The notes beneath the pieces are model-generated. The model was not told where the DNA came from. It saw only the letters and a program-made list of their open reading frames with translations, and did not search any database. The position numbers were made by a program, and so were the translations under genes. Shown here one piece after another: positions 12,101-23,864 of a stretch of DNA of 64,000 nucleotides. The first letter of the stretch is position 1. Each line of letters begins with the position of its first letter. The DNA is from Moringa oleifera. Taxonomy: Eukaryota > Streptophyta > Magnoliopsida > Brassicales > Moringaceae. The stretch spans positions 4,838,001 through 4,902,000 of the forward strand of contig JAJFZO010000609.1 in assembly GCA_021397835.1 (NCBI GenBank), read 5' to 3'.

Positions 12101-15100
12101 GGACCCTAGACTCTAATGCTCTAAACTGTGGACACTAATACTCTAGACCCAAAATCCTAGACTTTAGACCCTAGACCCAATACTATTAAACCCCAAACTC
12201 AACATCCAGACCCGAGATCCAAAACTCCTATACTTTAAACCCTAAATAGTGGACCTTAGACTCTAAACCCTAAATCCTACCCTAAGTACATAGACTGTAA
12301 ACCATATATCTTAGATCTTAAACGAGCTTGAACCCTAGACCTTATAATTCTTAAAGCCTAGATCCTGAAACCTTAAACCCTAACCATAATTTTAAAACCT
12401 TACCTTAAACCATATGCCCTAATCCCAGAAACCTTAGACCCTAAATCTGAAACCTTAAACCTAAGAAATTATAATGTCATACCTTATACACTCCTTTTTG
12501 ATACCTTACACCTAAAACCCTAGAACCTTAAAACCTAAAAACTAGACCTTGAACCTTAGATCTTAAACCCTAGGCCTTAGTTTATGGACCCTAAAGCCTA
12601 GGCCCTAGATTATAGACCCTAAAACTTAGGCTTTAGATCTAAATTTCTCAACCCAATACCCTATACCCTAGAACCTAGACCCTAGACCCTAAACCCTTAA
12701 GCCCTACACTTCTAAACCCTGCAACCCTAACTTTAAACTTTGGACCCTAGACCTTAAATTCTAATTCTTAGACCTTAAAACCATAAACAGTAAAACCGAA
12801 AATCCAGACCCTATATCCAAAACCCCAAATCTTGAACCTTAAAACCTTACACCTTCAGAATAAGACCATAGATCATAAACCTTAAACCCTAGATCCTAAA
12901 ACCCGTAACCCTAAGCTCAAAACTCTAGACGCTAGACCCCATACCTTAAGACCTTGAAACCATAAAGCCTTAAAATCCTAAAACACTAAACCCCATACCC
13001 TAATGTCGAAAACTTTACACCTTGATCCTGAAATCCTAAACCCCAAACCTTAAATCCTACACCTAAAACATGCACCTTGGATACTAGCCCAAAGACCTTA
13101 CACCCTGAGTCCTAGATCCAGATCCTAAAACACTTGATACTAAACCCTAGACCTTTGACCTTAAACCTAGACCATAGATTGTGGACCTTAATTTATAAAC
13201 CTTAAAACCCTATACCCAAGATTCTAGACCCTACACCCTACCCTAAAACTTAAGAATCTATACTCTACACCTACTTTAAAACTCGAGATTCTTAAAACCT
13301 AAAATCTAGACCCAAGAACTTAGACCCTATACCCTAAACCATAAACTCTAGACCTTTGACCTTACACCTACCCTAAAACACTAGAACCTTAAAACCTAAA
13401 ACCCCAAAATCCTATACCTTTAAACCCTAAGCTCTAGACTCTAGACCCTAAACCTTAGATCTTAGACCCTACACCTAAGATCCTAGATCTTAGATCCTAG
13501 ACCACATACCTTAGACCTTAGAATTTAGACCTTAGGCCTTTAAATCCCCTCAGCTCTAGACATTAAACCCTAGATCTTAGACCCTAAAACCTAAAAACCT
13601 AAAACCTAGACCTAGACCATAGACCTAAGACCCTAGATCATGGATCCCAAAACCCCATCCCTGGACCTAAAACCTTAAACCCTAAAATCATGAACCCTAA
13701 ACCTTAGACCTAGATTCTAAAACCCTAAACCTTAAAACCTTAAAAGCTTAAAACTTAGATCCTGTAACCTAAACCTTAAGCCTTAAATCCTAAACATTAA
13801 AACTTAAAGCCTAGATCTTAAACTCTAGACCCCAAACATTAGTCCTTAAACCTTAGACCCTTAAATCACAAACCCGAAACCCTTGACCCTAGACCCAAAA
13901 CCCTTGACCCTAGACCCAAAACCCTTGACACTTGACCATTAACCTTAAACCTTAAATTCTATACCCTATAACCTAGATCCTAGATCCTAAACCATAAACC
14001 CTAAACTCTAACCCTAACACTAAAACGTTACTCTAAACCCTAAACCATAAAGTCAAGATCTTAAACCTCCAATCCTAGGGCCACCCTAAACTTTAACCTT
14101 AAAACCAACCCTAAGCCTTAGACCTTAAACACTAATACACATGACCCTAAACCTTAAATTCAAGACTCTAACCCCTAAAACATAGACCCTTGATCCCAAA
14201 CTTTACACTTTAGACCTTAAAACTCTAGAATCCTAAAACCTAGATCCTAGACCGTAAAATTTAGGCCTTAAACCTTAAAACCTTAAAGCCTTGACCCTCG
14301 ATCTTAGACCCTAAACGATAGACCCATAAAATCCTAAAATCATAAAACCTTAGACCTTAAAACACTAGATCTTAAATCATAAAACCTTAGACCATAAAAC
14401 TTTAAAACTCTAAAACACTAGACCTTATAGCCAAAAACCTTGGACTTTGAAACCTTAGATCCTAAAACCCTAGACTTTGGATGCTAGACTTAGATTCTAG
14501 ACCTTGGACTATAGATCCTGAACTCAACACCTAGACCTTAAACCTTAAATAATAGATCGTAGACACTAGACCCTAAAACACTTAACACTTGACACTAAAC
14601 CCTAGACCCTTGACCTTAAACCATAGGCCCAAGACTCTAGACCTTAAAACCCTTGTACTCTAGACCTTAAACTCTTATACTCTAGACTTTAGACTCTACA
14701 CCCTCACTGAAAACCCTAAAACTCTAAAACCTAAAACCTAGATCAAAGATCCTAAACTTTAAACTAATACCCTAAACTTTTAGACCCTAGATCTTAGACC
14801 TTACCCTAAAACTCTAGAACCTTAAAAGCTAGACCTAAGATCCTAGGCGAAACCTTAGATTGTAGACCCTAGACACTACTCTAGGCACTAGGTCCTTGAC
14901 CATAGTCAGTAGACTGCAAATCTTAGACATGCTAGACCTTGGACCTTAAAACACTATACTATCAACACTAAAATCCTGAACCCTAAACCTAGATCCTAAA
15001 GCATTGAAACCGTTAAATCCAACAACCTTAGAACCTAAACCTTTGACCCAAAATTCTTAGACCCTAAAACCGTAGAACACTAGGATCTAGACCCTAGACC

Positions 15101-16688
15101 TTTGACCCTAAACTCTAGACACTAGATCTTAGATCCTAAACCTTAGAGCGTAAACAATAGACCCTATGCCTTAGACACTAAAGCCTAGATCCTAGACCTT
15201 AGACCATAATTCTTAAACAATAGACTCATAGACCCCAGACCTTAACTTCTAAACCTTAGATCTTGGATCTTAAACCTTAGACATTAGATTCTAGACCCCA
15301 AACCCTTAAATCATAGACCTAAAACCCTAGACCTTAACACTAAACCCTAAATTCTAGACCTAAACCCTAGATTTGAAATCCTAGATCCGAAATCTTAAAC
15401 TCTAAACTTTAAACCCTAAACCTTAAACTCTAACCCTATAATCCTAATCGAAACCTGAAATCCTAAATCCTAAACCCTAAACCCTAGACCCTAACCCTAA
15501 AACTCTACCTTGAATCCTTGACCCTAACTTAAAAGTCTACCTCTAAATCCTAAACCCTAGAACCTCAAAGACTAAAACCTAAAACCTAGACCTTAGACCC
15601 TAGACTTTAAACCCTATAATCAAAAAACCTAAAACTCCAAAACCCTAAAACTTTAAAGTCTAATAACCTTAGAACTTTAAACCCTCGACCCTCAATGCTT
15701 AATCCTAAACCCTCAACCATAGACCAACCTAAAAATCTATACTTTAGGTACTATACCTTAAAACACAAGACCTTAAACCTTAGAACCAAAAATCATAAGA
15801 CCTAAAACTCAAACCTTCAATCCTAGACCTTAAAACCTTGGTCTGTAGACCCTAGACCCTAGACCTTAGAACTTTACAACCCTAAAACCCTAGACCTAAA
15901 CCCTCAACCTTAAAATTGTAGACCTAACCCCTAAAATCATAAACCCTTAAACCCTCGATCCTCAACGCTTGACCTTAGACCCTAGACTCGAAAACCTTGA
16001 AAACTTATACTCTATGTCCTATGCCTTAAAACACAAGACCTTGAACCCTAAATCTAAAACATTAAAACCTAAAACTCAAACCTTGGATTGTGGACCTTAA
16101 AACCTTGGACTTTAGACCTTAAAACCAAAAACTTTAAACCTAAAATCATAGACCCTAAACCCTAAAATTGTAGACTTATACACTAAAACCCTAAAACTAT
16201 ATACCTAGACCCTAAAATCATAAACCTTAGAGCTTAGAGCTAAGACCATAAAACTTTCGAACCTAAAACCTAAAACCTAGACCCTAAACCATAAACTCTT
16301 GACCCCTAGACCTTGAAACCTTGGACCTTGTACTTTGGATCCGAAACCTTTGTTCTTGGACCTTAGACCTAAAATCTTAACACTAAAATCCTTTCTCTAA
16401 ACCATAAACCCTAGACTTTAAAACCTATAAAGCCTTAGACCTTAGACTCAGGCCCTGGACCCTAAACCGAAAAATCTAGACCCTAAATGTTAGAACTTAT
16501 ACCCCAAACTTTAGGACTTAAATCCCTAATGCTAGACTCTATGCCTAAAGCCTTAGACCTTAGACCCTAAAACCTTTAACCCTAAACCTTAAAACTAGAC
16601 CCAAAACCTAAACCCTTAACCTTAGATCCTAGAAGTTAAATCCTTGACCATAGTCCCTAGATCTAAAACCTAAACCTTAAACCCTAGA
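9195..16688. repeat. Degenerate telomere-like (CCCTAAA-related) satellite array
   Basis: About 7.5 kb consists of short words such as CCCTAAA, CCCTAGACC, CCTTAAACC and CCTTAGACC in constant orientation, with CCCTA on the plus strand. Units vary between about 6 and 12 bases. Exact 7-mer runs are rare, so this is not a functional telomere; it resembles an old interstitial telomere-like or pericentromeric repeat. There is no coding content. The array is interrupted at 10,446-11,091 by an unrelated insertion. A short scrap of the same repeat occurs at about 16,905-16,955 and another at 31,970-32,070, next to copy B of the segmental duplication. Confidence 0.9.
10446..11091. mobile_element. Non-autonomous hAT-like insertion inside the telomere-like array
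   Basis: About 650 bases without the CCCTA pattern interrupt the array. The left end starts TAGGGATATTC. The right end read inward starts TAGCAGTGTTCAAA. Both resemble the TAGGGGTGTTCAAAA-like ends of plant hAT MITEs. Sub-terminal DNA on both sides repeats GTGCAATTTGG / GCGATTTG / GATTCGGTTTGATTTGG motifs, as such MITEs often do. I could not confirm an 8-bp target duplication because the flanking repeat is itself degenerate. The minus ORF at 10,712-10,903 is not a recognisable gene. Confidence 0.45.
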
Positions 16689-17165
16689 CAATAATACAAA
16701 AGAATCACAAAGAAAGATAAGAAAGAATAAACTACTTAATTAAATATAATCCCAAAAATAGAGAAAAAAATGCTAGAAGAGAAATCATAAATAAGAACAA
16801 AAAAAAAAAAAAAAGCTATGCACAAGAACCCAATATATATATATATATGTATAATTACAAAAATAAAAAACTAAAAGAAAACATGACAACAAAGAACATA
16901 CAATGACCCTAAATCCTAAAACGTTAACCCTCGACCCTTGTCCCTAGACCTTAATAAAATACAAAAGAACCACAAAGACAGATAAGAAAATTATAAACTA
17001 TTGAATTAGAGATAATCTAAAAAATAAAGAAAATATGCTAAAAGAGAGATCATAAAATTAGAACAAACAAAAAAGAAAGACGAGCATAAGAAAAAAAATA
17101 GTGTCAAAAATTACAAAAATAAAAAATAAAAACAAAAAACAAACATGACAACAAAGAACATAAAC
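16684..17165. repeat. Two-copy A-rich repeat separated by telomere-like DNA
   Basis: Bases about 16,684-16,900 and 16,953-17,165 are near-copies. Both begin with AATAxACAAAAGAAxCACAAAG-type sequence and end with AAACATGACAACAAAGAACAT. They are separated by about 50 bases of CCCTAAA-like sequence. This shows that the telomere-like and A-rich repeats amplified together before the larger duplication. Confidence 0.7.
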
Positions 17166-17965
17166 AAGAGCACATAGTAAAGAAGAAACAAAATATTAAA
17201 AAAAAAATTCAACAATACAAAAAAGAAAAGAGAAACAAACAATAGTATAAAACTAGTATAAAAATATATAATAAGACACAAGCAAAAAAGTGAAGTAAAA
17301 ATAGTATAAAGATCATGCATGAAAGAACAAAAAAATAATAAATAGAAAGACAATACAAAAAAAAGCATAAAAACAAATAACTAAGAATAAGCACAAAAGT
17401 GGAAAACATAAAATAGAAAATAAGTTCAAGAATTGAGTATAAAACAAAATACAAAAAAAGCAAGCACAATAACATAAAAGTAGAAAATAGATATAAGAAC
17501 AAAGGATAAACTGAACAACAATAGCAACATCATAGAATAGACATAAAAGAATGAACAAAAAAACTTAAAACAAATAACAAAACAAAACAGTAGCGAACAA
17601 GCATGAGAACAAAGAAGAAAGAGTAGAAAAGTGTAGGAACAAAAAAGAAGAGAAGAATAGCATAAACATAACAACAAAGAAAAAACACAAAAACAACAAA
17701 CAAGCAAAAAAACTAAAATAAAACACTAGCTACAAAAGCACAAAACTAAGAGAGAATAAACATAAAAGAAATAAAACGAAGACAAACACAAAAGTAAAGA
17801 ACAAAGAACAAGCATAAAAATAAAATAGGAGATAACAAACGTAAAAAAATATAAAACAAAAAACTAGGATCACAACAAGAAATAATTAATAGGCTAAAAG
17901 ACAAGTAAAAGTACAACTATAACAACAATAGACAAAACACAAAATAACATAATAACAAAATAGGT
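17166..17965. repeat. A-rich low-complexity block (copy A)
   Basis: The plus strand is dominated by A with short AACAAAG, AAGCAC and AAAATA words. The complementary strand therefore reads as several overlapping Phe/Leu/Cys/Tyr-rich ORFs (17,111-17,707). All three minus frames are open at once, which is a composition artefact and not a membrane protein. Confidence 0.8.
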
Positions 17966-18573
17966 ACTTATCTACACAACTACACCTCGTTATTAACCAT
18001 ATTGATCAATCATAATTCTTTAGTTAAGTAATAATTATTGAACATGTTACAAAAAAAAATAAATTAGTGGTGCACCCTCAGTAACTTTACCCGATCATTT
18101 CTCTCACAACCCACTAGTTCTCTCACACCTTTAGGCACATCCAATATTCTTCATTAACCATACAGAACTTTTAGGACTAGTAATAAAAGGAATCATAATT
18201 GAGATTACTAACATTTTCAACTTTTAGTATTCCTAAGCTTTATGCTATGACAAGACCAATAAGCATGTGAAATCTATATAGCAAAAAGAATAAAAAAGCA
18301 TCATAATTTAAAAAAATTTACTCCATCAAACCTTTGCTCACCATCTCATCAAAAGTGTAATGATTGAACACTAAAAGCCATAATCCCAAAACTTTGAATC
18401 TTAACAATAGTTCTCCATTTCCTAACTTGCTTATTTGTTTCCATTATCCACTATGGTAAGAAGACCTAAGTTGAAATTACATGCATCACATTCTATAACT
18501 GACAAGCATGTTAAACAACATTTAATGCTAAATTATTAATTTTAAGCAATCCAAATTAGAGAATTATATATAC

Positions 18574-18666
18574 CTCTTTGTCATGCTTACCCAACGCCCT
18601 TAGTGCTTCTAGCTTTGCCCTTATGCCAAGCAGTAAGACAGCCTCAAGCCACAATTTTTCACATTG
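18574..18666 (-). pseudogene. Eroded TPR-like exon (copy A)
   Basis: The minus strand is open for 31 codons and ends in GAG followed by GTATATA, a donor-like site. It includes LWLEAVLLL and RAKLEALRALGKHDKE. This helix-pair pattern (LxxEAxxLxAxxLxALGxxxEA) is typical of TPR repeats. It resembles the first TPR region of plant NPG1/NPGR calmodulin-binding proteins, which is my recollection of the family and not a search result. The expected acceptor AG just upstream reads CCAATG, so it may be lost. Copy B has the same exon with a stop. No other confident exon of the gene is present, so this is a fragment. Confidence 0.35.
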
Positions 18667-18999
18667 GTAGCAAATATAAGGAAAAATTTATCAATTTAAG
18701 AAATATGGAGCCAATTGATATGAAGAAAAGATATATCTTAACTTACTTCTACTATCATTTTGAGAACTCTACTAAAGTCATAAATTGATTTGATTAATGC
18801 TTGATGTGATTTAAAAATAATAACAATATATTAAAAGCTATCATCATTTAAGCATATATAATGACTAAAATATACAGCTTGCAAAAATTATCAAATCTAT
18901 AATGACAATAGTTAAAACATAGCCCTAGAATAAATAACAACAATATCTATATGCAAGGGTTAAAAAAATGATGATGCAAGTTCCTCATCTTTCTACTAA

Positions 19000-21050
19000 A
19001 CCGTTGCTTGGAAAGCACTATGGAGTATCCAATGCAAATATCAAAGAAAAAAGTTCACTTTTTATGTTTAAAAAGAAAAGTAAAAGTAACATGCAATCTA
19101 TTGCGGATTGAAACAAGAATGTGTAAAGATCTCTCTTGCTCAAAAACTTTATCAAAAAATATATATACAATTGCATACGCAAACAAGAAAAAGACATGCA
19201 GACACGAATATTACAAATTGAAAGCAAAAGACAAGAATAATGCCCTTTTTTGGTTGCATGCAAAGAATAAAGCAAACTTGTTTTGGATGATGACTATTAA
19301 TTTTTATATAACTATAACTTCTACGTAAAACTAATGGCTCTATCTTGCTTGGATATGTCTAAAAAGTTATGAATCAAACTAATAAAGAATATTCCTATTA
19401 AAAAAATTTAGAAATGATGGCTAACTCCTTTTCTTTTTCTATTCTAGTTAAACAATGACATGAAAATAAGTACAATTTAAAATATCAAAATCAACAATGT
19501 TGAGTGCCTATCTTACCTTATGAAAGATGAGGTGTTCCAACAAAGGATCCACAAATACTATAAACACACATGATCGGACAACATTTACTAGTTATCGCAT
19601 ATTATTTAATTTGTAGATCTCCAAGGGAATATCAACTTTAAAGAAAAAAGGATTAATTGGATTAAAAAATATAAATTAATCTTCATTGAAATAAAGAAGA
19701 CTAAAGAAAAAAAATTGAAATTTATATGCTTGAAAACAAGAGTGAAAGCATTACCTAATTTATTGGGTGGTAAATTGATAATCTTATTTTGATATGTATA
19801 TATAATAAGGTAGGTAGACATACAAATATGCAAGTTATAGATTAAAAGCAAGAGAGACAAAGATTGTCTTATTTTCGTTGCATGCAAAAGAATAAAACAG
19901 GCCTTGTATTGATTAATACCAATCCATTTCTTGAGTCCATATAACTATAACATATCCCCCCCTTACCAAAAAAAAAAATGCTATCTCACCAGAACAAATC
20001 CGCAAAGCAGTGGATCGAATTAGTGAGAGGTCATCTATGAAAAAAAGAACATTTAAAAATGATGACGCACTCTCCTTATTTTTTTATTATGCTTAAACAA
20101 TTCCAAATAAAAAAAAGCATAATTCACAAAATCAAAATAAATACTAACATTTTTGGTGATCATGACACTGCATGATGAGTGGTTTATAAATGTGAGGTGT
20201 TTTCAAAAAGGACCTATAAACATTATGAACAGACTCAATTGGATAACACTTATCATATACCGCATGTTGATTAATGTGTAGATTTCCATAAAAATTCACG
20301 TGCAAATAAAGAAAGTTGAACTTGGTTAAATAATAGAAGTGACCAAAAGAAAGATGAACTTGGTTTAAAAAAACAAAAGTGACCAGAAGATTAACTTTCG
20401 TTGAAATACAATAGCCTAAACAGAAAAGTTCATTTTCTATGCCCAAATAGAAGTGTGAAAGCATTGCCTAATTTGTTATGCATTAAATCAAGAGTTTGCT
20501 GAAAAAAATTCATTAAAAAATGTATATGCAATGACATACATAAATAAATAGGATAAGCAAACAAGCAGATTATATGTTGAAAACGAAAATAAAAAGATTG
20601 CCTTATTTTGGTTTACCCAAAAGAATCAAGCAAGCCCTGCTTTGGTTAATCCAAAAGAATCAAGCACGCCTTGTTTTGGTTGACAACTATCCATTTGTTT
20701 GCTATAGAACTATAACTTTTACAGAAAATCAATTGTTGTGACTCCACAAGACATAACTAAAAAGTTATGTAACCAGTGAAGAAGTCTTTTATCAACCAAA
20801 AAATGTTTAAATGGCTAACTCCTTTTCTTTTTTGATTCTAGTTAAAGAGTGACACATAAAAAAGACATAGCTTAAAATATTAAAACACTAACCTTCTTGG
20901 TGACAAGAAACTACATGGTGAGTAACTATTATAGATTTTGAGAGGTGAGGTGTTTTCAAATAAGATCTACAAATACAACAAATAGACATAATTGGATAAC
21001 ACTTATCAAGTGTAATTTGCTAATCTCCATAGCAGCATTCTTAAGATCTT
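19000..21050. repeat. Three degenerate tandem units of about 0.65-0.75 kb (copy A)
   Basis: Shared landmarks recur three times. A TTTTCTTTTT-ATTCTAGTTAAA-like word is near 19,420, 20,072 (weak) and 20,815. A GTGAGGTGTTxxxAxxAxGGAxCTACAAA-like word is near 19,520, 20,190 and 20,940. A TTTTGGTTG/GCATGCAAAAGAAT word is near 19,250, 19,870 and 20,620. The same three units are present in copy B at about 39,600-41,350, so the triplication predates the segmental duplication. No credible ORF spans them. Confidence 0.6.
19310..19312. other. Empty (pre-insertion) site of the CACTA element in copy A
   Basis: Copy A reads TATATAACTATAACTT continuously. In copy B the same sequence is interrupted after TATATAAC by the element and resumes AACTATAACTT, with AAC duplicated. 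This is a paralogous empty site that fixes both ends of the element. Confidence 0.9.
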
Positions 21051-21064
21051 GTTAACTTTCATAG

Positions 21065-21142
21065 AAAATAATAAAATCAGAGGAACTCTGAGTACACATG
21101 ATTGTATGCAAAAGTTCCATAACATCACAACTAAATAGCCCC
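21065..21142 (-). pseudogene. Exon-like remnant, family not recognised (copy A)
   Basis: The minus strand reads GLFSCDVMELLHTIMCTQSS, a non-repetitive peptide. The copy-B counterpart at about 41,400-41,485 reads GLFSYDVVELLHTIMCTQSS and stays open a little further (SMKIDEILGMLL) where copy A shifts frame. A second exon-like piece just upstream on the minus strand (about 21,240-21,300) has an acceptor-like TTAACTCACAG and reads LDVHKKVKQKLDIG before a stop. Conservation of the peptide between copies suggests an ancestral exon, but I cannot name the gene. Confidence 0.25.
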
Positions 21143-22319
21143 TTTGTTACTTCAAAAAATATTAGATGACTTAGTTATGTATACTAACACTGGTTATAGA
21201 AGATAAAAGTTAATAAAAAGCTAGAAACGTATTCATACCTCAAATTTCACTTATCCAATATCAAGCTTCTGCTTCACCTTTTTATGAACATCAAGCTCTG
21301 TGAGTTAATAAAAATGAAACAATAAGCAGAAGTCACCAAAAAGTACACATAAATCCTTACAGAACATCTAGGAGTCATACAATACATTTCTTTTCCAAAA
21401 GTGGGAAGAAAGTGTAAAAAATAAATTAGAAAAAAAATAAGTAAGAACAAGGAAAGGTTACGGGAATAAGAATATCTAATCATGTTACAGATCGTTTTTG
21501 TTGCAAACATTTAACTTAAGAGGAAGCCAAGGGTTTAGACAATCAGTTGCAATACACTCAAGAACTTACCAATTTAGCTCAGCCAAATCACCAAATAGCA
21601 TACGCAAATTTGCACAATTATTCTTGAAACAAAGAACATCAAGAAAATAGTTTATACAAAACCAGCATGCTAGTTACCAGAATGTAAAACTAAAAAGAAC
21701 AATAACATCCAAACTATTGACCACTTAATTCTTTTAAGTTGAAATATAGAATAAGGCATATGAAGTAAAAGAAAGTTGCAAAACTGGTTTGTTTCAAGAT
21801 GCTCTAAAATGTCATAAAAAAACTAAAATATTCAGTATAGAACATCGAAAAGATTTTGCGAAGAAAGGAAATGGGAAAAGCCACATAAAACAAGGATATT
21901 GCTCTGCACATTACCACCCTTGATTGGTTTTATTCATGCAAAAATAGGCTGGCCCTCAACACCATCATCTCTTACTAGAGTGTATACCGCCACTAGTCGG
22001 TACCCTCACATCATCAATATTACCTTCATACATCCTCCCTCTCTCTCTTGCAGTATCATCAAATGAGTCTGTACAAAAATGAAACTTTTAAGGGACCAAG
22101 GATATAGTACTAGTTAATTATTTCTAGAAAGATATCTAATCAAGAAGTAAAAGTATGTCATAAGTTAGCTAACAAAATATAAATGAAACCAATAGGATAT
22201 TAAAAGACACAACATGAATAAATACTAGAGCCTATATATAGTAGAAAAAAATCGCACTAACCAGTTTCGTTATTTTCATGTAACCATTCAAACTTACTAG
22301 GCCCTCTTTACCTCCAAAG

Positions 22320-22405
22320 TACTCTTTAAATCCTTTCATAATACTTCCTTCAATGGTATCTCTGATAATTCGGACATTACTGGTAGATGGAAGAGCTGCC
22401 ATCAG
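22320..22405 (-). other. Exon-like module of the compound repeat unit
   Basis: The minus strand is open through the peptide NVRIIRDTIEGSIMKGF. Related modules occur near 23,430-23,530, 28,070-28,185, 29,360-29,485 and 42,610-42,745. An alternative frame reads LSKDLE...LASLSGY in the copy near 28,100. Two overlapping open frames make the true frame uncertain. The IEG...F pattern could belong to the same NPG/TPR-like gene as the exon at 18,574, but this is weak. No function assigned. Confidence 0.25.
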
Positions 22406-23660
22406 GTAATATAATCATTTTTTCATCCATTATCACCATTTTTAAGGGTTCAAAAAGATTATCAATGGAGAATGTTCAAACAATCATAGAGAAAGACACA
22501 CATTGGCGATGAGAGATGATAAAAATCGATGCTTAAATTTGATTGAGATAGTGCCAAAACAAGTAGTTGGCATACTTAATTAGATTAAAAAGGCAAACAC
22601 AAAGCATAAGCATACACAAACACACAACCACATGGAGTAATAACATGTACATATACGGAATCCCTAAGGACACATGCAAAAGTAACACAAACACTCAAGC
22701 AAAACAGAAAAAGAAAAAGACATAAATTTGACAAAGTCAAAGAAGATTAGAAATAGTTACTTCACATGACACCCAAACGCAATACAATCCTTGTTAGCCC
22801 CAGCCTACATAATCTAAATACATAATCCTTATAAGCTCAAACTCAGGAAAGCATCTCCATTCATCCATTGACCACTTAGTTTCGTATATTGAAATACAGA
22901 ATAAGGTATAAAAACTAAAAGAAATCGACAAAATTGGTTTGTTTCTAGATGCTCACACTAGGACATTGAAAAGATTTTACCCAGAAAAAGAGGAGAAAAA
23001 AGCCACAAAAAGAAGGATATCGCTTTGTACATTACCACCAGTGATTGGTTCTTTTGATGCAAAAATAGGTTGGCCCTTAACACTATCCTCTCTTACTGGA
23101 GTGTAGACAACTACTAGTTAGTACCCCCACATCATCAACATTAGCTTCATACATCCCTTGTGTTTCTTCTGCAACATCATTAAATGAATCGATATAAAAT
23201 TGAAACTTTGAAGCAACCAAAGGATATGATACTAGTTAATTATCTCTAGGAAAATATCTAATCTATGAAGTAGAAGCACGTCATAAGTTTAGCTAACAAA
23301 ATATAAATGGAACCAATAGCATATTAAAAGGCACATTATAAATGCAAGAACACATAACGAACTGCAATAAAAAGGTTACCCTAACCCAGATTCCTTATTC
23401 TTACATAACCACTCGAACTTGCTAAGGTCCCTTTACCTCTAAAGCACTCTCCAAATCCTTTGATAACACTTTCTTTAATGGAATGTCCCATAATTTGAAC
23501 TTTAGTGATAGATGAAGAAGCTGTCATCAAGTAACATAATGATTTTTTCATCCACTATCACCATTTCTAATGGTTTAAAATCATTAGAAATGGATAATGT
23601 TCAAAAAGTTGTAGAGAAAAAAGCATATTAGTGATGATACTTAATAAAAACTGATCCTTA

Positions 23661-23864
23661 AATTTGAAACGAGATAGTACCAGAACAAGCTGTTGGCATA
23701 CATAATTAGATTAAAAAGGCTAACATAAAGCAAAGGCATACAGGGACATACAACCACATGGAAATTTGAAACGAGATAGTACCAGAACAAGCTGTTGGCA
23801 TACATAATTAGATTAAAAAGGCTAACATAAAGCAAAGGCATACAGGGACATACAACCACATGGA
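23661..23864. repeat. Perfect 102-bp tandem duplication
   Basis: Bases 23,661-23,762 and 23,763-23,864 look identical. All surrounding repeats are diverged, so this duplication is recent. It creates the repeated motif in the minus ORF at 23,641-23,892, which is not a gene. Confidence 0.95.

Larger units (their letters stand above)
17150..22990. repeat. Segmental duplication, copy A
   Basis: This segment matches 32,070-34,276 plus 39,607-43,330 (copy B) in the same order and orientation. Matched landmarks include the A-rich block (17,150 with 32,080), the eroded exon at 18,574 with 33,523, the empty insertion site at 19,310 with 34,274, the exon-like piece at 21,065 with about 41,400, and the start of the 410-bp array. 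The copies differ by scattered substitutions and small indels. Copy A lacks the CACTA insertion. Confidence 0.85.

Noticed and set aside
9195..16688. Could this be a true chromosome end?
   Set aside because: Exact CCCTAAA runs are rare and unique DNA lies on both sides.
17111..17707. Overlapping Phe/Leu/Cys/Tyr-rich minus-strand ORFs that look like membrane proteins
   Set aside because: All minus frames are open at once over an A-rich plus strand, and the same happens in copy B. This is a composition artefact.
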